The notes under the pieces: generated by a model
What the model was told of the DNA's origin: nothing
What the model saw: the letters and a program-made list of their open reading frames with translations, nothing else
Databases searched by the model: none
Shown here: positions 8,611 through 19,033 of the stretch, in pieces
How positions within the stretch are numbered: the stretch's first letter is position 1
How the letters are laid out: the number at the start of each line of letters is the position of its first letter
Position numbers and translations under genes: made by a program
Assembly: GCA_016721245.1 (NCBI GenBank)
Contig: JADKIQ010000002.1
Location: forward strand, 62,001-126,000
Direction of reading: 5' to 3'
Length of the DNA stretch: 64,000 bases
From: Sphingobacteriales bacterium
GTDB lineage: Bacteria; Bacteroidota; Bacteroidia; Chitinophagales; JADIYW01

Positions 8611-9798
8611 TTATTTTAATTCATTCACCGCAATCCAGGCCATCAGGCCGGCACCAATCTTTAAGCAGTTTTCATCTACGTCAAATGTTGGAGTGTGTAT
8701 GGGTGAAGTTATTCCCTTAGCAATATTTCCGGTACCTAATCTGTAAAAACAAGCAGGCACTACTTGCGAGTAATAAGAGAAATCTTCTGCAGTCATGCGC
8801 GCAGGCATTTCTTCTACATTGGCTTCACCTAAATATTGTTTGGCTAACTCAAACGCTGTTGATGTAGTGCTTTCATCATTCTTTAAAAACGGATAGCCGA
8901 TATCAATCAACACATCACAACTGCCACCAAAACTTGCTGCAGTATTGTTGCAAATCAACTTGATTTTTTCATGTGCTTCAACACGCCATTTTTCATCAAA
9001 GGTTCTGAACGTTCCTTCCAGCCTAACTTCATCCGGAATAATATTGGTAGCACCATTTGCAATAAATTTACCAATACTCAGTACACTTGGCAACGTTGGA
9101 TTTGCATTTCTGCTTACTACACTTTGCAGCGCAATTACCATGTGAGAGGCAATTAAAACAGGATCTATTGCTAAATGCGGCACCGCGCCATGTCCGCCTT
9201 TTCCTTTCACCGTAATATAAATTTCATCGCAACTTGCCATTGCAATACCACTTTTAAAAGCGACTTTTCCTGTTTCTAACTGTGGCAGCACATGTTGTCC
9301 GTAAATTGTTTCTACTCTCGGATTTTCCAGCACGCCTTCTTTTATCATAATGGAAGCTCCGCCGGGCAGTTTCTCTTCTGCCGGTTGGAAAATCAGTTTG
9401 ATGGTGCCTTCAAATTCTTCTTTTAATTCATTCAGTATTTTTGCAGCACCCAGCAAAGAAGTGGTGTGTACATCATGTCCGCAGGCATGCATTACCCCTT
9501 TGTTTTGGGACACATATTCGGTGGTGTTTTTTTCCTCAATGGGTAAGGCATCCATATCTCCACGTAAGGCTATTGTTTTTGAGGATGGTTTTTTTCCTTT
9601 TATAAGCCCGACCACACCATATCCACCAATATTTGTCTGATGTTCTATGCCAAATTCTATCAGTTTTTCTGCAATAAATTTTGATGTTTCCACTTCTTCG
9701 TAACTCAGTTCCGGATGTGCATGCAGATGTCTGCGGATAGCCACAAATTCATTAAAATAAGTATCTGCTAAATTTTTTATTTTATCTTTTAAATCCAT
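8611..9798 (-). CDS. M20-family amidohydrolase (N-acyl amino acid / hippurate hydrolase type)
   Basis: This 395-residue zinc amidohydrolase is of the M20D (HipO/IAA-amino acid hydrolase) type. Members cleave N-acyl amino acids; the acyl group here is unknown. Metal ligands are visible: HACGHD (residues 104-109) supplies Cys and His, an EE pair follows in FQPAEEKLPGG, and a late His occurs in IHTPTFDVDE. The dimerisation insert lies in the middle third, after GGHGAVPH. There is no signal peptide, so it is cytoplasmic. Its stop codon is 5 nt from tRNA-Leu(CAG), and it is divergent from lpdA. Succinyl-diaminopimelate desuccinylase is less likely given the DMDALP and HACGHD pattern. Confidence 0.88.
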   Translation of the reverse strand: MDLKDKIKNLADTYFNEFVAIRRHLHAHPELSYEEVETSKFIAEKLIEFGIEHQTNIGGYGVVGLIKGKKPSSKTIALRGDMDALPIEEKNTTEYVSQNKGVMHACGHDVHTTSLLGAAKILNELKEEFEGTIKLIFQPAEEKLPGGASIMIKEGVLENPRVETIYGQHVLPQLETGKVAFKSGIAMASCDEIYITVKGKGGHGAVPHLAIDPVLIASHMVIALQSVVSRNANPTLPSVLSIGKFIANGATNIIPDEVRLEGTFRTFDEKWRVEAHEKIKLICNNTAASFGGSCDVLIDIGYPFLKNDESTTSTAFELAKQYLGEANVEEMPARMTAEDFSYYSQVVPACFYRLGTGNIAKGITSPIHTPTFDVDENCLKIGAGLMAWIAVNELK

Positions 9799-9900
9799 AA
9801 TTCCGTAAATTCGCTTTTGTAATGTTACAAGTCAATAAAAATAAACATTTTCAAATTAATACTTCCGAAAAAAACGGAATTCAAATCTTCAAATCTTATT

Positions 9901-11292
9901 ATGAATAATTTCGATTTAATAGTAATTGGTTCCGGACCCGGAGGTTATGTAGCTGCTATTCGCGCCTCTCAACTCGGTATGAAAGTAGCTGTGGTGGAAA
10001 AAGAAAGCCTGGGTGGTGTTTGTTTAAACTGGGGTTGCATTCCGACCAAAGCATTATTGAAATCTGCACAGGTATTCGATTATTTGAACCATGCGAAAGA
10101 TTATGGAATTGAAGTTGCAGAGACTAAAGCCAATTTTCCGGAAGTGATAAAACGCAGCAGAAGTGTGGCAGAAGGCATGAGTAAAGGCGTGCAGTTTCTG
10201 ATGAAGAAAAATAACATAGAAGTGATTTACGGCTATGGAAAAGTGTTGCCGGGTAAGCGTGTGGAAGTAACTTTAACGGAAGGCGGTATCAAAATATACA
10301 AAGCAAATAACGTGTTGCTGGCAACCGGTGGCAGAGCTAAGCAATTGTTCTCCCTGCCGATTGATGGTAAAAAAATAATTGATTACAGAAAAGCAATGGT
10401 ACTTCCTGAATTACCCAAAAATATGGTCATTGTCGGTGCCGGTGCTATTGGTGTGGAGTTTGCTTATTTCTATCAAACAATGGGCACACAGGTAACACTA
10501 ATAGAATTTTTCGATACTATTTTACCGCTAGAGGATAAGGAAGTTGGAAAAACGCTGGAGAAAATTTATACTAAAAAGGGAATGACCATTTTAACCTCCT
10601 CCAAAGTATTGTCTACAAAAATAGATAATGAGAAGGTACAGTTGCTGGTAAACACCAAAACAGGGGAGCAGGTAATAGAAACAGACATTGTGCTGAGTGC
10701 GGCCGGTGTGGTGGCCAATATTGAAAACATAGGCCTGGAATTATGCGGAATTCAAACAGAAAATGATAAGGTAAAAGTAAATGCATTTTACCAGACAAAT
10801 GTGGAAGGCGTATATGCCATCGGTGATATTGTAAAAGGACAGGCTTTGGCGCATGTAGCAAGCGCAGAAGGGATTATTGCTGTAGAACACATGGCGAATC
10901 ATCATCCGCAGCCACTGGATTATGACAATATTCCGGGTTGTACCTACTGTTCGCCGGAAGTGGCAAGCGTAGGGATTACTGAGCAAAAAGCAAAAGAGAA
11001 AGGCTTGGATATTCTGGTCGGAAAATTCCCGTTTTCTGCGAGCGGAAAAGCCAAAGCCGCGGGAAAATCCGATGGTTTCGTGAAATTAATCATCGACAAA
11101 AAATACGGTGAAGTATTGGGAGCACATTTTATCGGTGAAAACGTAACGGAAATGATTGCGGAAATAATTGTTGCCAGAAAATTGGAAACAACCGGCATGC
11201 AGATTTTAAAATCTGTACATCCGCATCCAACGATGAGTGAAGCCATTATGGAAGCTGCAGCCGCTGCTTACGGAGAAGTGATACACCTGTAA
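9901..11292 (+). CDS. lpdA: Dihydrolipoyl dehydrogenase (E3)
   Basis: E3 reoxidises dihydrolipoamide in the pyruvate, 2-oxoglutarate or branched-chain dehydrogenase complexes and in the glycine cleavage system, using FAD, a redox disulfide and NAD. The 463-residue protein opens with the FAD motif GSGPGG (residues 10-15). The redox-active pair is Cys41 and Cys46 in GGVCLNWGCIPTK. A second dinucleotide fold starts at VGAGAIGVEF, and the C-terminal dimerisation domain ends with the catalytic HPTMSE (His442, Glu447). It is monocistronic here with no E1 or E2 gene nearby, so it probably serves several complexes. All key residues are present. Confidence 0.95.
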   Translation: MNNFDLIVIGSGPGGYVAAIRASQLGMKVAVVEKESLGGVCLNWGCIPTKALLKSAQVFDYLNHAKDYGIEVAETKANFPEVIKRSRSVAEGMSKGVQFLMKKNNIEVIYGYGKVLPGKRVEVTLTEGGIKIYKANNVLLATGGRAKQLFSLPIDGKKIIDYRKAMVLPELPKNMVIVGAGAIGVEFAYFYQTMGTQVTLIEFFDTILPLEDKEVGKTLEKIYTKKGMTILTSSKVLSTKIDNEKVQLLVNTKTGEQVIETDIVLSAAGVVANIENIGLELCGIQTENDKVKVNAFYQTNVEGVYAIGDIVKGQALAHVASAEGIIAVEHMANHHPQPLDYDNIPGCTYCSPEVASVGITEQKAKEKGLDILVGKFPFSASGKAKAAGKSDGFVKLIIDKKYGEVLGAHFIGENVTEMIAEIIVARKLETTGMQILKSVHPHPTMSEAIMEAAAAAYGEVIHL

Positions 11293-11321
11293 TAGAATAA
11301 ATTAAAATAAAAAAAAAAAGC

Positions 11322-14300
11322 TTATCGAATGATATACAGTTTTCCGTAACCGTGTTTAAAGTATTTATCAATCGAAGTTTGTTTTACCTCCGTTGTTGTT
11401 CCGTCTAAATTTCTGGTCATTACACGGTAAAAATAAACACCATTTGCTAAACGGTCGCCGAAGTTATCTGTACCATCCCATTTGTAATCAGTTACGTTAG
11501 TACCAACATGCAAATTACCCAGCTGTTCTCGCGTAATTTCTTTTACTACTTTTCCTGTTGCACTGAAAATCTGAATAATCAACTGCTCCGGAATAGTAGC
11601 ACCGGTGAGTGTAAACACAAACTGCGTAGAGGTAGAGAATGGATTTGGATAATTCAGGATATTCGTAATGGATGGTTTGGAATCCACTTTAAATTTAATT
11701 CTGTAATCGTATTTTCCGGCATCATTTTTACTTCTGTCAATACCTTGTGCTCTGATTTCATAGGTGCCGTCTGCCAGTGTAGGTTTGTAAGTTAAACGTG
11801 CTTCGTTTGTTTTACCATTATTAAGATTTGTTGCAGGCACATATATTACATCAGACTGGCTTCTGGATATTTGTACCGGGTCAGTAGGATTGCTCGGATA
11901 ATACATGTAAATCAGGAATTCAGAAGTGTCGTTTAATGCCAGATATTTATTTTCGTCTTTTAATCTAAATAATATTTCCGGATTAGCAGAAACATATTCA
12001 CCATCAGTAATGTGCCGCCCGTCAAATGTTACATCAAAGAGCGGATTTATTTTATCTCGATCTACGTAAAGCGTAAACTCTGCAAAGTTGTTAAAGTGAA
12101 ATTGTTCCGGTTGGTCTTCATCCGGATTAACTTCGACTGTAACAGAATTTAATCCAAAGAAATTAAATCCGGAGAATGTATAATCAAAACTAATATTTCT
12201 GGTTTGTTTTGCCGGTAAGGTGCCGAAACGTTTGTTGAATACAGTAATGTTATTGGATGCATCTTTAATAATGAAACGAACCAATAAACTATCCATATCA
12301 ATCGGTGTTACATTTTCTACAGCAACTGTCATATTAAAGTTTTCACCGGAAACTATGGTGTCTCTGGTTTTGGAGAAGAAGATTGTTGGATTTACAACCG
12401 CTTCAGGTGCTTTGTCGTAGTATAATCTCCAGAAATCCATCTGAGGTGCTGTACTGGCAGAATCATCTTTTGTCAACCACTGCATTTGAACGTAAGGGTA
12501 TTGTTTGGCATCTATAGATACAGGCGTTACTGCTCCTTTCAATAAACTGAATGGTAAAGCAGTTCTTGTTCCAATGGTATCGTATCCGTAAATAGTTACA
12601 ATGCCTTCATCAAATGAAGGATTTTCATTGGATGTCCAGTTCATATTGAAATCTTTCCAGTTTTTTGCCGGACCTATTATAGGCGATTCCATAGTTCCCT
12701 TTGTCCATGATCCATTAAAAGTCAATGTGGTATCTATAATATTCGGTGAGAATCGTTGTATTTGTAATGTTCTGAATAATGGGTCACATGTGTGAGTAAA
12801 AAATGCGAAAGGCTGATTTTCCTGTTGTCTGCGGATATTGGATATTCCAAGATTTTCAAAAGCCTGGAATAAATTTTCATCGCCGGCCTGTGTGCTATCT
12901 CCTAACCATTGTGAATATCCTGCGTTATAGAAACTATATCCCATTACATATGAATTACATGGTATTGAGTTTAAAAAGTCTGCAACATATTTTCTTTCTT
13001 GTTTACCATTTGAAAAATCGTTAGTGATAAATTCCACAACATTTGTTGGATATCTGTTACATGTAATGTCATTATAAGGACCTCTGCAAGAATTTCCTAT
13101 CTGATACGTTTGCAAGTTTACACCGGTATTTCCGTCATACACAAAAAAGATAAATCCTTTTCTCGCCCAAGCATTTCTTGCTATTAAATAACCGTCCCAA
13201 TAAGCTTCAATTTGCTGATCCAGCGGCGGCTGGTAACCTACTTTTATCTGTATAGAACGAGTAGTGTTTGGGTAAGAAAACATCCGGTCATTTTTTAAAC
13301 TTAAAGTGTTGTATGAATTTCTTAAGTACTGAAAATAATGTGACTGGTTCCACCCTGTAGACAAGGAAGTGTTATAAAGGAAGGAACTGTTTTTCCAGTT
13401 AGCGGGAGTTCCTGTTACGGTATCCAGTGTGCCCCTCCAGTAGTAAACTTTATTTTGCAGTAAGGTAATTGATGGTTTCCAGTGGATGGTCGCACCCGGT
13501 TGTGTTAATCTTACCTGAGTTAACATAGGACTGTTGAAGAGTTCAGTGGTGTCGATTTGAAAAATATAAGTTTTAGGTGTAGCGAAAGGATTTGCAGTAG
13601 AAAATACTAACTCAAAGTTAGGATCATTAACCATACAAAATTCATAAGGGTATATCGGGATAATGTCATCTGCTAAAATTAGTTTAGTAACAGTTGCTTC
13701 ATTATTCAATTCAGAATATTCAGCAATTGTATTGTTATAGTCAACTTTTATTTTAAAAGTGTTTAAGCCTGGCCCGTTTAGCCTGTCTGATTTAATCCAT
13801 AAGTAAGCTGTATCTGTATTTCTTGCACTGGGAATGGTTATTTTTGTAACTTGTATTTGACCATTTGGGAGTATTCTGTCCACATTTACAACATAAGATT
13901 CATTCACAGCCGAACCTAAATTTTTAACTACAACCTTTATTAAGAATGAATCAGCAGCTGCGTTTATATTTTGTGGATTAAAAATTATACTACTTTGGTC
14001 AATGTAATAATCTGGTCTGAAATGGGAATTTATACGCAAGCCGGGATCTCCATGAAAAATCATTTGTTCTCCAATCATTGGGTCTATTTCACCACCATCC
14101 TGTATTACTTTTTTGGATGTTTCTTTTAAGATATTACCGATTTTATCATTGTACATGGTGTTGGAAAAACGATTATAAAAATCGCTGGAATAGGAATTTA
14201 AATTAGATGCTACAGCATATGTAACAGGTGCGATGTATCCGATAGCGGCTTTGTTGGAAGTTAATACAAATCGTTCACTTAGGGATCTGAAGTCCTCAAA

Positions 14301-16346
14301 AATACTTCCGACGAAACATCCGTTCGACAGCATCAGGTGATATTTTCCTTTATTATCCATGCGGTCAGGATCTAAATTAAAATCTGTAGTAGTTGTAGCC
14401 GAGTGGCCAAAAAATGTAATCAGAGATACACCGGTATTTACCAGCGAGTCTAAATAAATATTTTGTGCAATTTGTATCGGGTCTGTGGTGTTTTTAAATA
14501 AACTTCCGACAGTGGCGCCAAATCTTGGTGATTCAATAGTTGATTTGTAATTATCTAAATAGGATCGAAACAACTGTTGTTCGTAGTTGTTATTGCCACC
14601 ACCTAAATGAAGTACATTTTTCATCCATAATTTGTTAAACGGAGTTTGGGATAAATTGAACGTGTCGTTTAATATTGATTCATATTCCTTAACTTTTTCC
14701 AGGTAGAGTCTTATATCATCACCGCTTGTAACTGCCAGTCGGCCAATTCCAATCTGTGGATAGTTTAAAGAGCCGGAACGTGCAGTTAACAAAACATCTG
14801 AGGCTGGCTCGCCGTAAGTTTGGATTAAACTTCTGTCAACAAATGATTGATTACCGTAAGTGTAGGTGTATTGAAATCCTTTTCCAATTATAAATGTCAA
14901 TTCAGGTTTTACGGAAAATTTATCGATGGCAAAGTTTATAAAATTTCTTATTGCTAAGGGATGCTGATTGATACCAAAAGCAAATTGATCATTTAATTCG
15001 TCAATAAAATATGTTTTTGCGTTGTATGCTCCTCCCTGATTCGAAGTTCTGTATTTTCTGTACTCTTCAATGTTGTCAACTCCGTTAACGCTGTTTTTAA
15101 GTTTTTTATTGGAAATAATCAAAAAATTCCCTTGCTGGCCAGCATTTAAGAAGTTAGTAAAATTAACAGGGCTTAAAGTGTTTATGATAAGAATATCGTT
15201 CACTGATTGAGATGATAAATACAGATTGTCTTTGTTTTTAGATGTCTCGTTTAAATGAAACTTTATAACGGTATCAGAAACCCCCAGATATCGCTGTTTA
15301 TTCTCAAGATCATAAAGAACGGGTGTTGTGCTGGATGTATTGAAGTTTCTTATTTCAAAGTAAAGTTCATCCGTTTTGGCAAAGCCAAAATTGAATTTTG
15401 TCTGATTGTCAAAATTAAACTGTCTGGGATAAACAAACATAGCATAAGAAAGAAAATTAGTTCTGTTTGGAACTAACTCATTGAGGCGCATAGAATTGTT
15501 TTCGAATAAATTCTGACTTCTTACAGTATAAGTATTCTTTTTTACCACGGGACCGAATGTAGCTTCAGTAGTATCGCTACCGTTTATCGATGTCTTCATA
15601 AGGTGATTTCCTGGCCCCTGAACTACGGATGTGTAAAAGTAAGCATTGACGTCGGGTGCAGTATAAAGGTACTTGAATGTTAAAGAACCTCCTCCGATAT
15701 TCTGGTTGTAAAGACCTGCAAAACCTGTATTGTCAAACGAACCGATTCCTGTACCTTCACCAAGGTCAAAATCGGAGTTGTATAGTTGTGGAAAGAAAGG
15801 AGAAACCGGCAACCCTCTCAAAAATGAAAAAGATTGTTTGGTAAAGTCATAATAGTAATATGTCTTGTAATAACAATATTTTTCTGCAGCCGGAACTGAG
15901 AGAATATCGTTGTTTTGCTGGATATGTCTGGCATTAATGCTAAACGGATCTAATGTTAGAAAGAAAGTTGCACTGTCAGCAAATAGACTTTGTAACTGGT
16001 TTGGTTGATCCGACACATTTTTGTAAAGAATAGAATCAACTTTACCATCATTCTTTTCTCCATAAAATTCTATGAAGTCTGAAGGTCCAAACTGATTGTT
16101 GGTTGTTACATATAACGGAACCTGTTGCCCGTTTCGAATCAGCTTAAAAGCAGTGCCTTTCAAATCAGAAGCAGGAATACCCAGAGATATTAAGGTTGGG
16201 TAATTTATCCTGTATAAACTTGTTTTTCCTAATTTAAACTTATAGTACGTTTTAGAGTAGTCTATCCATTCGTTACCGTAAGGTTGTGCTTTTGCAACGG
16301 TAAATAAACCAATCAGGCAGATAATTTGAAATATTCTTTTCGTCAT
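11322..16346 (-). CDS. porU2: PorU2-like C25-family peptidase / putative T9SS sortase
   Basis: This very large (1674-residue) exported protein has a signal peptide (residues 1-20, ending VAKA-Q) and a peptidase C25 (gingipain-like) domain. The expected catalytic dyad is visible as His648 in ITFFGHSA and Cys677 in LMLSNGCFVG. A CARDB-like Ig domain follows (VKNLGSAVNESYVVNV), then a further adhesion-like domain. The C-terminus reads NYPNPFSTSTQF and WDGTDNFGDRLANGVYFY, a FlgD/T9SS sorting-type domain. Classic PorU, the T9SS sortase, is several hundred residues shorter; this longer paralogue fits what is annotated as PorU2. It overlaps its upstream partner porV2 by 4 nt, which implies translational coupling. 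Whether it cleaves sorting signals or is itself cargo is inference. Confidence 0.8.
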   Translation of the reverse strand: MTKRIFQIICLIGLFTVAKAQPYGNEWIDYSKTYYKFKLGKTSLYRINYPTLISLGIPASDLKGTAFKLIRNGQQVPLYVTTNNQFGPSDFIEFYGEKNDGKVDSILYKNVSDQPNQLQSLFADSATFFLTLDPFSINARHIQQNNDILSVPAAEKYCYYKTYYYYDFTKQSFSFLRGLPVSPFFPQLYNSDFDLGEGTGIGSFDNTGFAGLYNQNIGGGSLTFKYLYTAPDVNAYFYTSVVQGPGNHLMKTSINGSDTTEATFGPVVKKNTYTVRSQNLFENNSMRLNELVPNRTNFLSYAMFVYPRQFNFDNQTKFNFGFAKTDELYFEIRNFNTSSTTPVLYDLENKQRYLGVSDTVIKFHLNETSKNKDNLYLSSQSVNDILIINTLSPVNFTNFLNAGQQGNFLIISNKKLKNSVNGVDNIEEYRKYRTSNQGGAYNAKTYFIDELNDQFAFGINQHPLAIRNFINFAIDKFSVKPELTFIIGKGFQYTYTYGNQSFVDRSLIQTYGEPASDVLLTARSGSLNYPQIGIGRLAVTSGDDIRLYLEKVKEYESILNDTFNLSQTPFNKLWMKNVLHLGGGNNNYEQQLFRSYLDNYKSTIESPRFGATVGSLFKNTTDPIQIAQNIYLDSLVNTGVSLITFFGHSATTTTDFNLDPDRMDNKGKYHLMLSNGCFVGSIFEDFRSLSERFVLTSNKAAIGYIAPVTYAVASNLNSYSSDFYNRFSNTMYNDKIGNILKETSKKVIQDGGEIDPMIGEQMIFHGDPGLRINSHFRPDYYIDQSSIIFNPQNINAAADSFLIKVVVKNLGSAVNESYVVNVDRILPNGQIQVTKITIPSARNTDTAYLWIKSDRLNGPGLNTFKIKVDYNNTIAEYSELNNEATVTKLILADDIIPIYPYEFCMVNDPNFELVFSTANPFATPKTYIFQIDTTELFNSPMLTQVRLTQPGATIHWKPSITLLQNKVYYWRGTLDTVTGTPANWKNSSFLYNTSLSTGWNQSHYFQYLRNSYNTLSLKNDRMFSYPNTTRSIQIKVGYQPPLDQQIEAYWDGYLIARNAWARKGFIFFVYDGNTGVNLQTYQIGNSCRGPYNDITCNRYPTNVVEFITNDFSNGKQERKYVADFLNSIPCNSYVMGYSFYNAGYSQWLGDSTQAGDENLFQAFENLGISNIRRQQENQPFAFFTHTCDPLFRTLQIQRFSPNIIDTTLTFNGSWTKGTMESPIIGPAKNWKDFNMNWTSNENPSFDEGIVTIYGYDTIGTRTALPFSLLKGAVTPVSIDAKQYPYVQMQWLTKDDSASTAPQMDFWRLYYDKAPEAVVNPTIFFSKTRDTIVSGENFNMTVAVENVTPIDMDSLLVRFIIKDASNNITVFNKRFGTLPAKQTRNISFDYTFSGFNFFGLNSVTVEVNPDEDQPEQFHFNNFAEFTLYVDRDKINPLFDVTFDGRHITDGEYVSANPEILFRLKDENKYLALNDTSEFLIYMYYPSNPTDPVQISRSQSDVIYVPATNLNNGKTNEARLTYKPTLADGTYEIRAQGIDRSKNDAGKYDYRIKFKVDSKPSITNILNYPNPFSTSTQFVFTLTGATIPEQLIIQIFSATGKVVKEITREQLGNLHVGTNVTDYKWDGTDNFGDRLANGVYFYRVMTRNLDGTTTEVKQTSIDKYFKHGYGKLYIIR

Positions 16347-17548
16347 TTTGGTTGATTTTGGGTTGGTTCAACAGGTGCTGTTACCGGTTCTGCCGGAGTA
16401 ATCGTTTTTTCCGGTTCAGCAGTTATTTCAGCAGCATTTATCAGTTCGGAACTTTCTTTGCGTTTGCGTTTGTTAATTCCCACTTTCAAAGAAACTACAT
16501 GTGAGTACTGACTTTCAGATGCTTTACCCACATCTGTGTAAGCATAATCTACTGCTACAAAATCTTTGTATTTGAAACCTGCTCCGAGATTAGGCTGTAC
16601 ACTAAACGTTTTTTTACCTTTAGAGTTTAAGACTTTCTGGAAATTATTAACCCCGCCACGAACATAAAATATTTTCCATAAGCCTAATTCCACGCCAATG
16701 CGCGGATCCATACTTATCTTTCTGGTAGAAACGAGTGTGTTTCTCTGTCCGTCAGTAGTTAGTTCCCAGTCTATTTCAGCTGTCAGTTCAATTTTTCCTT
16801 TGAACGTTTTGTGATAGGCGGCACCAAACTGAATTCTCGGCAAGGTAATTTCTGTAGAACTCTTTGGAATGGTATTGCTTGTTTGCGCCAAAATCTGTTT
16901 TTCTCTATCTGTAAAACTATAAGACCACGCATTGAAAGTTGTTGTGATATCTTTTACCGTCAAACCAATTTTCCAGTCTTTGATGGTGTACATCACGCCC
17001 ACATCAGCACCAAAACCCCAGGATTTTGCAAAACCACCGGCTTTGTTGTGTACAATTTTAGTAGTAACACCAACGGATAAATTAGGAATGATAGTACGCG
17101 CATAAGAAAGCAAAATACCATAGTTTCCAACAGAGAAATTACGAACGTTGTCATAATTAACACTTCCATCCGCATCAATCAGGTCTAAGGTATTTGGAAT
17201 GTCATCCACCCCAAAACGCATAAAATTAATGGCAAAAGCGTGTTTATTGCTGTCTAAAGGAAAGGCAATACCGGCGTAATCGTATTTGGCAATACCTGCG
17301 AAATATTCATTATGCATGAAACTGAACTGCATTTTGGTAGGAATTCTCACCAAGCCCGCCGGATTCCAGTAGCCGGCCGTAATATCATCCGTAGATGCAA
17401 CGACTGCGTTGGCCATACCAAAATTATGTGCGCCCACACCGATATACATAAAATCATTACTATATTTTGGTGGCCCTGCGAAAGAACAGGTGGCCAGTAA
17501 AATCAGTAAAACAAAAAAAGATAATTTGGTTTTTTGTAAATGCATCAT
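16343..17548 (-). CDS. porV2: PorV/PorQ-family outer membrane protein (PorV2-like)
   Basis: This beta-barrel protein of about 400 residues belongs to the PorV/PorQ branch of the FadL fold. In the type IX system PorV binds cargo and shuttles it to the sortase PorU. The N-terminal family pattern is GVGAHNFGMANAVVAS followed by DDITAGYWNPAGL, and the barrel ends near SLKVGINKRK. The last 40 residues are a Pro/Glu/Thr-rich tail. I start at the ATG at 17548, directly before the signal peptide; the frame runs 22 codons further but those residues are not signal-like. It is the first gene of a two-gene operon with porU2, which supports a dedicated PorU2-PorV2 pair. Confidence 0.82.
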   Translation of the reverse strand: MMHLQKTKLSFFVLLILLATCSFAGPPKYSNDFMYIGVGAHNFGMANAVVASTDDITAGYWNPAGLVRIPTKMQFSFMHNEYFAGIAKYDYAGIAFPLDSNKHAFAINFMRFGVDDIPNTLDLIDADGSVNYDNVRNFSVGNYGILLSYARTIIPNLSVGVTTKIVHNKAGGFAKSWGFGADVGVMYTIKDWKIGLTVKDITTTFNAWSYSFTDREKQILAQTSNTIPKSSTEITLPRIQFGAAYHKTFKGKIELTAEIDWELTTDGQRNTLVSTRKISMDPRIGVELGLWKIFYVRGGVNNFQKVLNSKGKKTFSVQPNLGAGFKYKDFVAVDYAYTDVGKASESQYSHVVSLKVGINKRKRKESSELINAAEITAEPEKTITPAEPVTAPVEPTQNQPK

Positions 17549-17700
17549 GTATTTAAACGATTCATTAAAAATAGTATTGTGCCAATAACGCATGGCATTG
17601 GTAAATTTACCCAAAATCTCGTAATATTCAGATAATATTTACTGAATTTTAGTTGCATTCAGGCTGTTTTATAAATATTTGGAAAAATTATCGTTCACAT

Positions 17701-17733
17701 TTGAGTTTTAGCATTTCACAATTCGTATTTTTG
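17701..17733 (+). promoter_or_regulatory. tyrS promoter (TTG / TAnnTTTG)
   Basis: A TTG at 17701-17703 is followed after 22 nt by TATTTTTG (17726-17733), a perfect -7 match to the Bacteroidota TTG-N17-23-TAnnTTTG promoter. The ATG of tyrS lies 20 nt downstream, implying a very short leader. Confidence 0.7.
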
Positions 17734-17753
17734 CCGAAACTGAACAGATAAAC

Positions 17754-19016
17754 ATGAATTTTGTAGAAGAGCTCAAATGGCGTGGAATGTTGCATGATAT
17801 CATGCCCGAAACCGAAAAATTATTAAACACAGAGGTGGTGAAAGGCTACATTGGCTTCGATCCGACGTCTGATTCTCTAGGAATTGGAAATATGGTGCAG
17901 GTAATGACCTTGCTGCATTTTCAGCGATGCGGGCATAAGCCAATTGCTTTGGTGGGCGGAGCTACCGGGATGGTAGGAGACCCGAGCGGAAAAAGTGCGG
18001 AACGAAATCTGTTGTCGGAAGAATTGTTACAGCATAATCTGGAAGGTCAGAAAAAGCAACTGGAGAAGTTTCTGGATTTTGACTGCGGTGCAAATTCTGC
18101 GGAAATTGTAAATAATTACGACTGGTTTAAGAATTTTTCATTTCTGGAATTTATCCGGGATGTTGGAAAATACATCACCGTAAACTATATGATGAGCAAA
18201 GATTCTGTAAAAAACCGACTGGAAGGCGGTATGTCTTTTACGGAGTTCAGTTACCAGTTAGTGCAGGGATATGATTTTTATTATTTATGGAAAAACCACG
18301 GTGTGAAACTGCAGCTGGGCGGCAGCGATCAGTGGGGGAATATTGTAACAGGTACAGAACTGATTCGTAAGAAAGATGGCGGTGAAGCACATGCTATTAC
18401 AACGCAGCTGATAAAAAAAGCAGATGGCACTAAATTCGGCAAAACGGAAAGTGGCAACATCTGGCTGGATCCTAAAAAAACATCACCATATAAATTTTAT
18501 CAGTTCTGGTTAAATGCCAGCGATGCGGACGTGAAAAACTGGATTCGTGTTTTTTCCATGAAAGGAAAAGAAGAAATTGAAGCACTGGAACAACAACAGG
18601 ATGAAGCACCGCATTTACGGGTGTTGCAAAAAACACTGGCGGAAGAAATTACCATCAGGGTACACAGCAAAGAGGATTACGAACAGGCTTTGAAATCGTC
18701 AGAAATATTGTTTGGCAAGGCGACAAAAGAAAATCTGGAACAGTTAACGGATATGCAATTACTGGATATATTTGATGGCGTTCCAACCTTTACTATTTCA
18801 AAAGATAAATTATCAGCAGGTATCAGTATCCTGGATATTCTGGCTCAGGAAACAAGCATTTTACCTTCAAAAGGAGAAGCTAAAAAACTGGTGAGTGCCA
18901 ACGGAATTGCTGTTAATCTGGAAAAATTTGCAGATGTAAACGGAATGCTGAATGCAGATAATTTAATTAACGGAAAATATATTATTGTCAAAAAGGTAAG
19001 AAAGATTTTTACCTGA
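17754..19016 (+). CDS. tyrS: Tyrosyl-tRNA synthetase
   Basis: This 420-residue class I synthetase charges tRNA-Tyr. The catalytic domain shows YIGFDPTSDSLGIGN (HIGH-equivalent) near residue 32 and the KMSKS-equivalent KFGKTESGN. GGSDQWGN is the typical tyrosine/ATP pocket motif. The C-terminal S4 RNA-binding domain (about residues 355-420) includes PSKGEAKKLVSANGIAVN. It is a single gene behind its own promoter, with a minus-strand methyltransferase converging 17 nt after its stop. Length is normal and nothing is missing. Confidence 0.96.
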   Translation: MNFVEELKWRGMLHDIMPETEKLLNTEVVKGYIGFDPTSDSLGIGNMVQVMTLLHFQRCGHKPIALVGGATGMVGDPSGKSAERNLLSEELLQHNLEGQKKQLEKFLDFDCGANSAEIVNNYDWFKNFSFLEFIRDVGKYITVNYMMSKDSVKNRLEGGMSFTEFSYQLVQGYDFYYLWKNHGVKLQLGGSDQWGNIVTGTELIRKKDGGEAHAITTQLIKKADGTKFGKTESGNIWLDPKKTSPYKFYQFWLNASDADVKNWIRVFSMKGKEEIEALEQQQDEAPHLRVLQKTLAEEITIRVHSKEDYEQALKSSEILFGKATKENLEQLTDMQLLDIFDGVPTFTISKDKLSAGISILDILAQETSILPSKGEAKKLVSANGIAVNLEKFADVNGMLNADNLINGKYIIVKKVRKIFT

Positions 19017-19033
19017 TTATTGCTGAATAGTAA

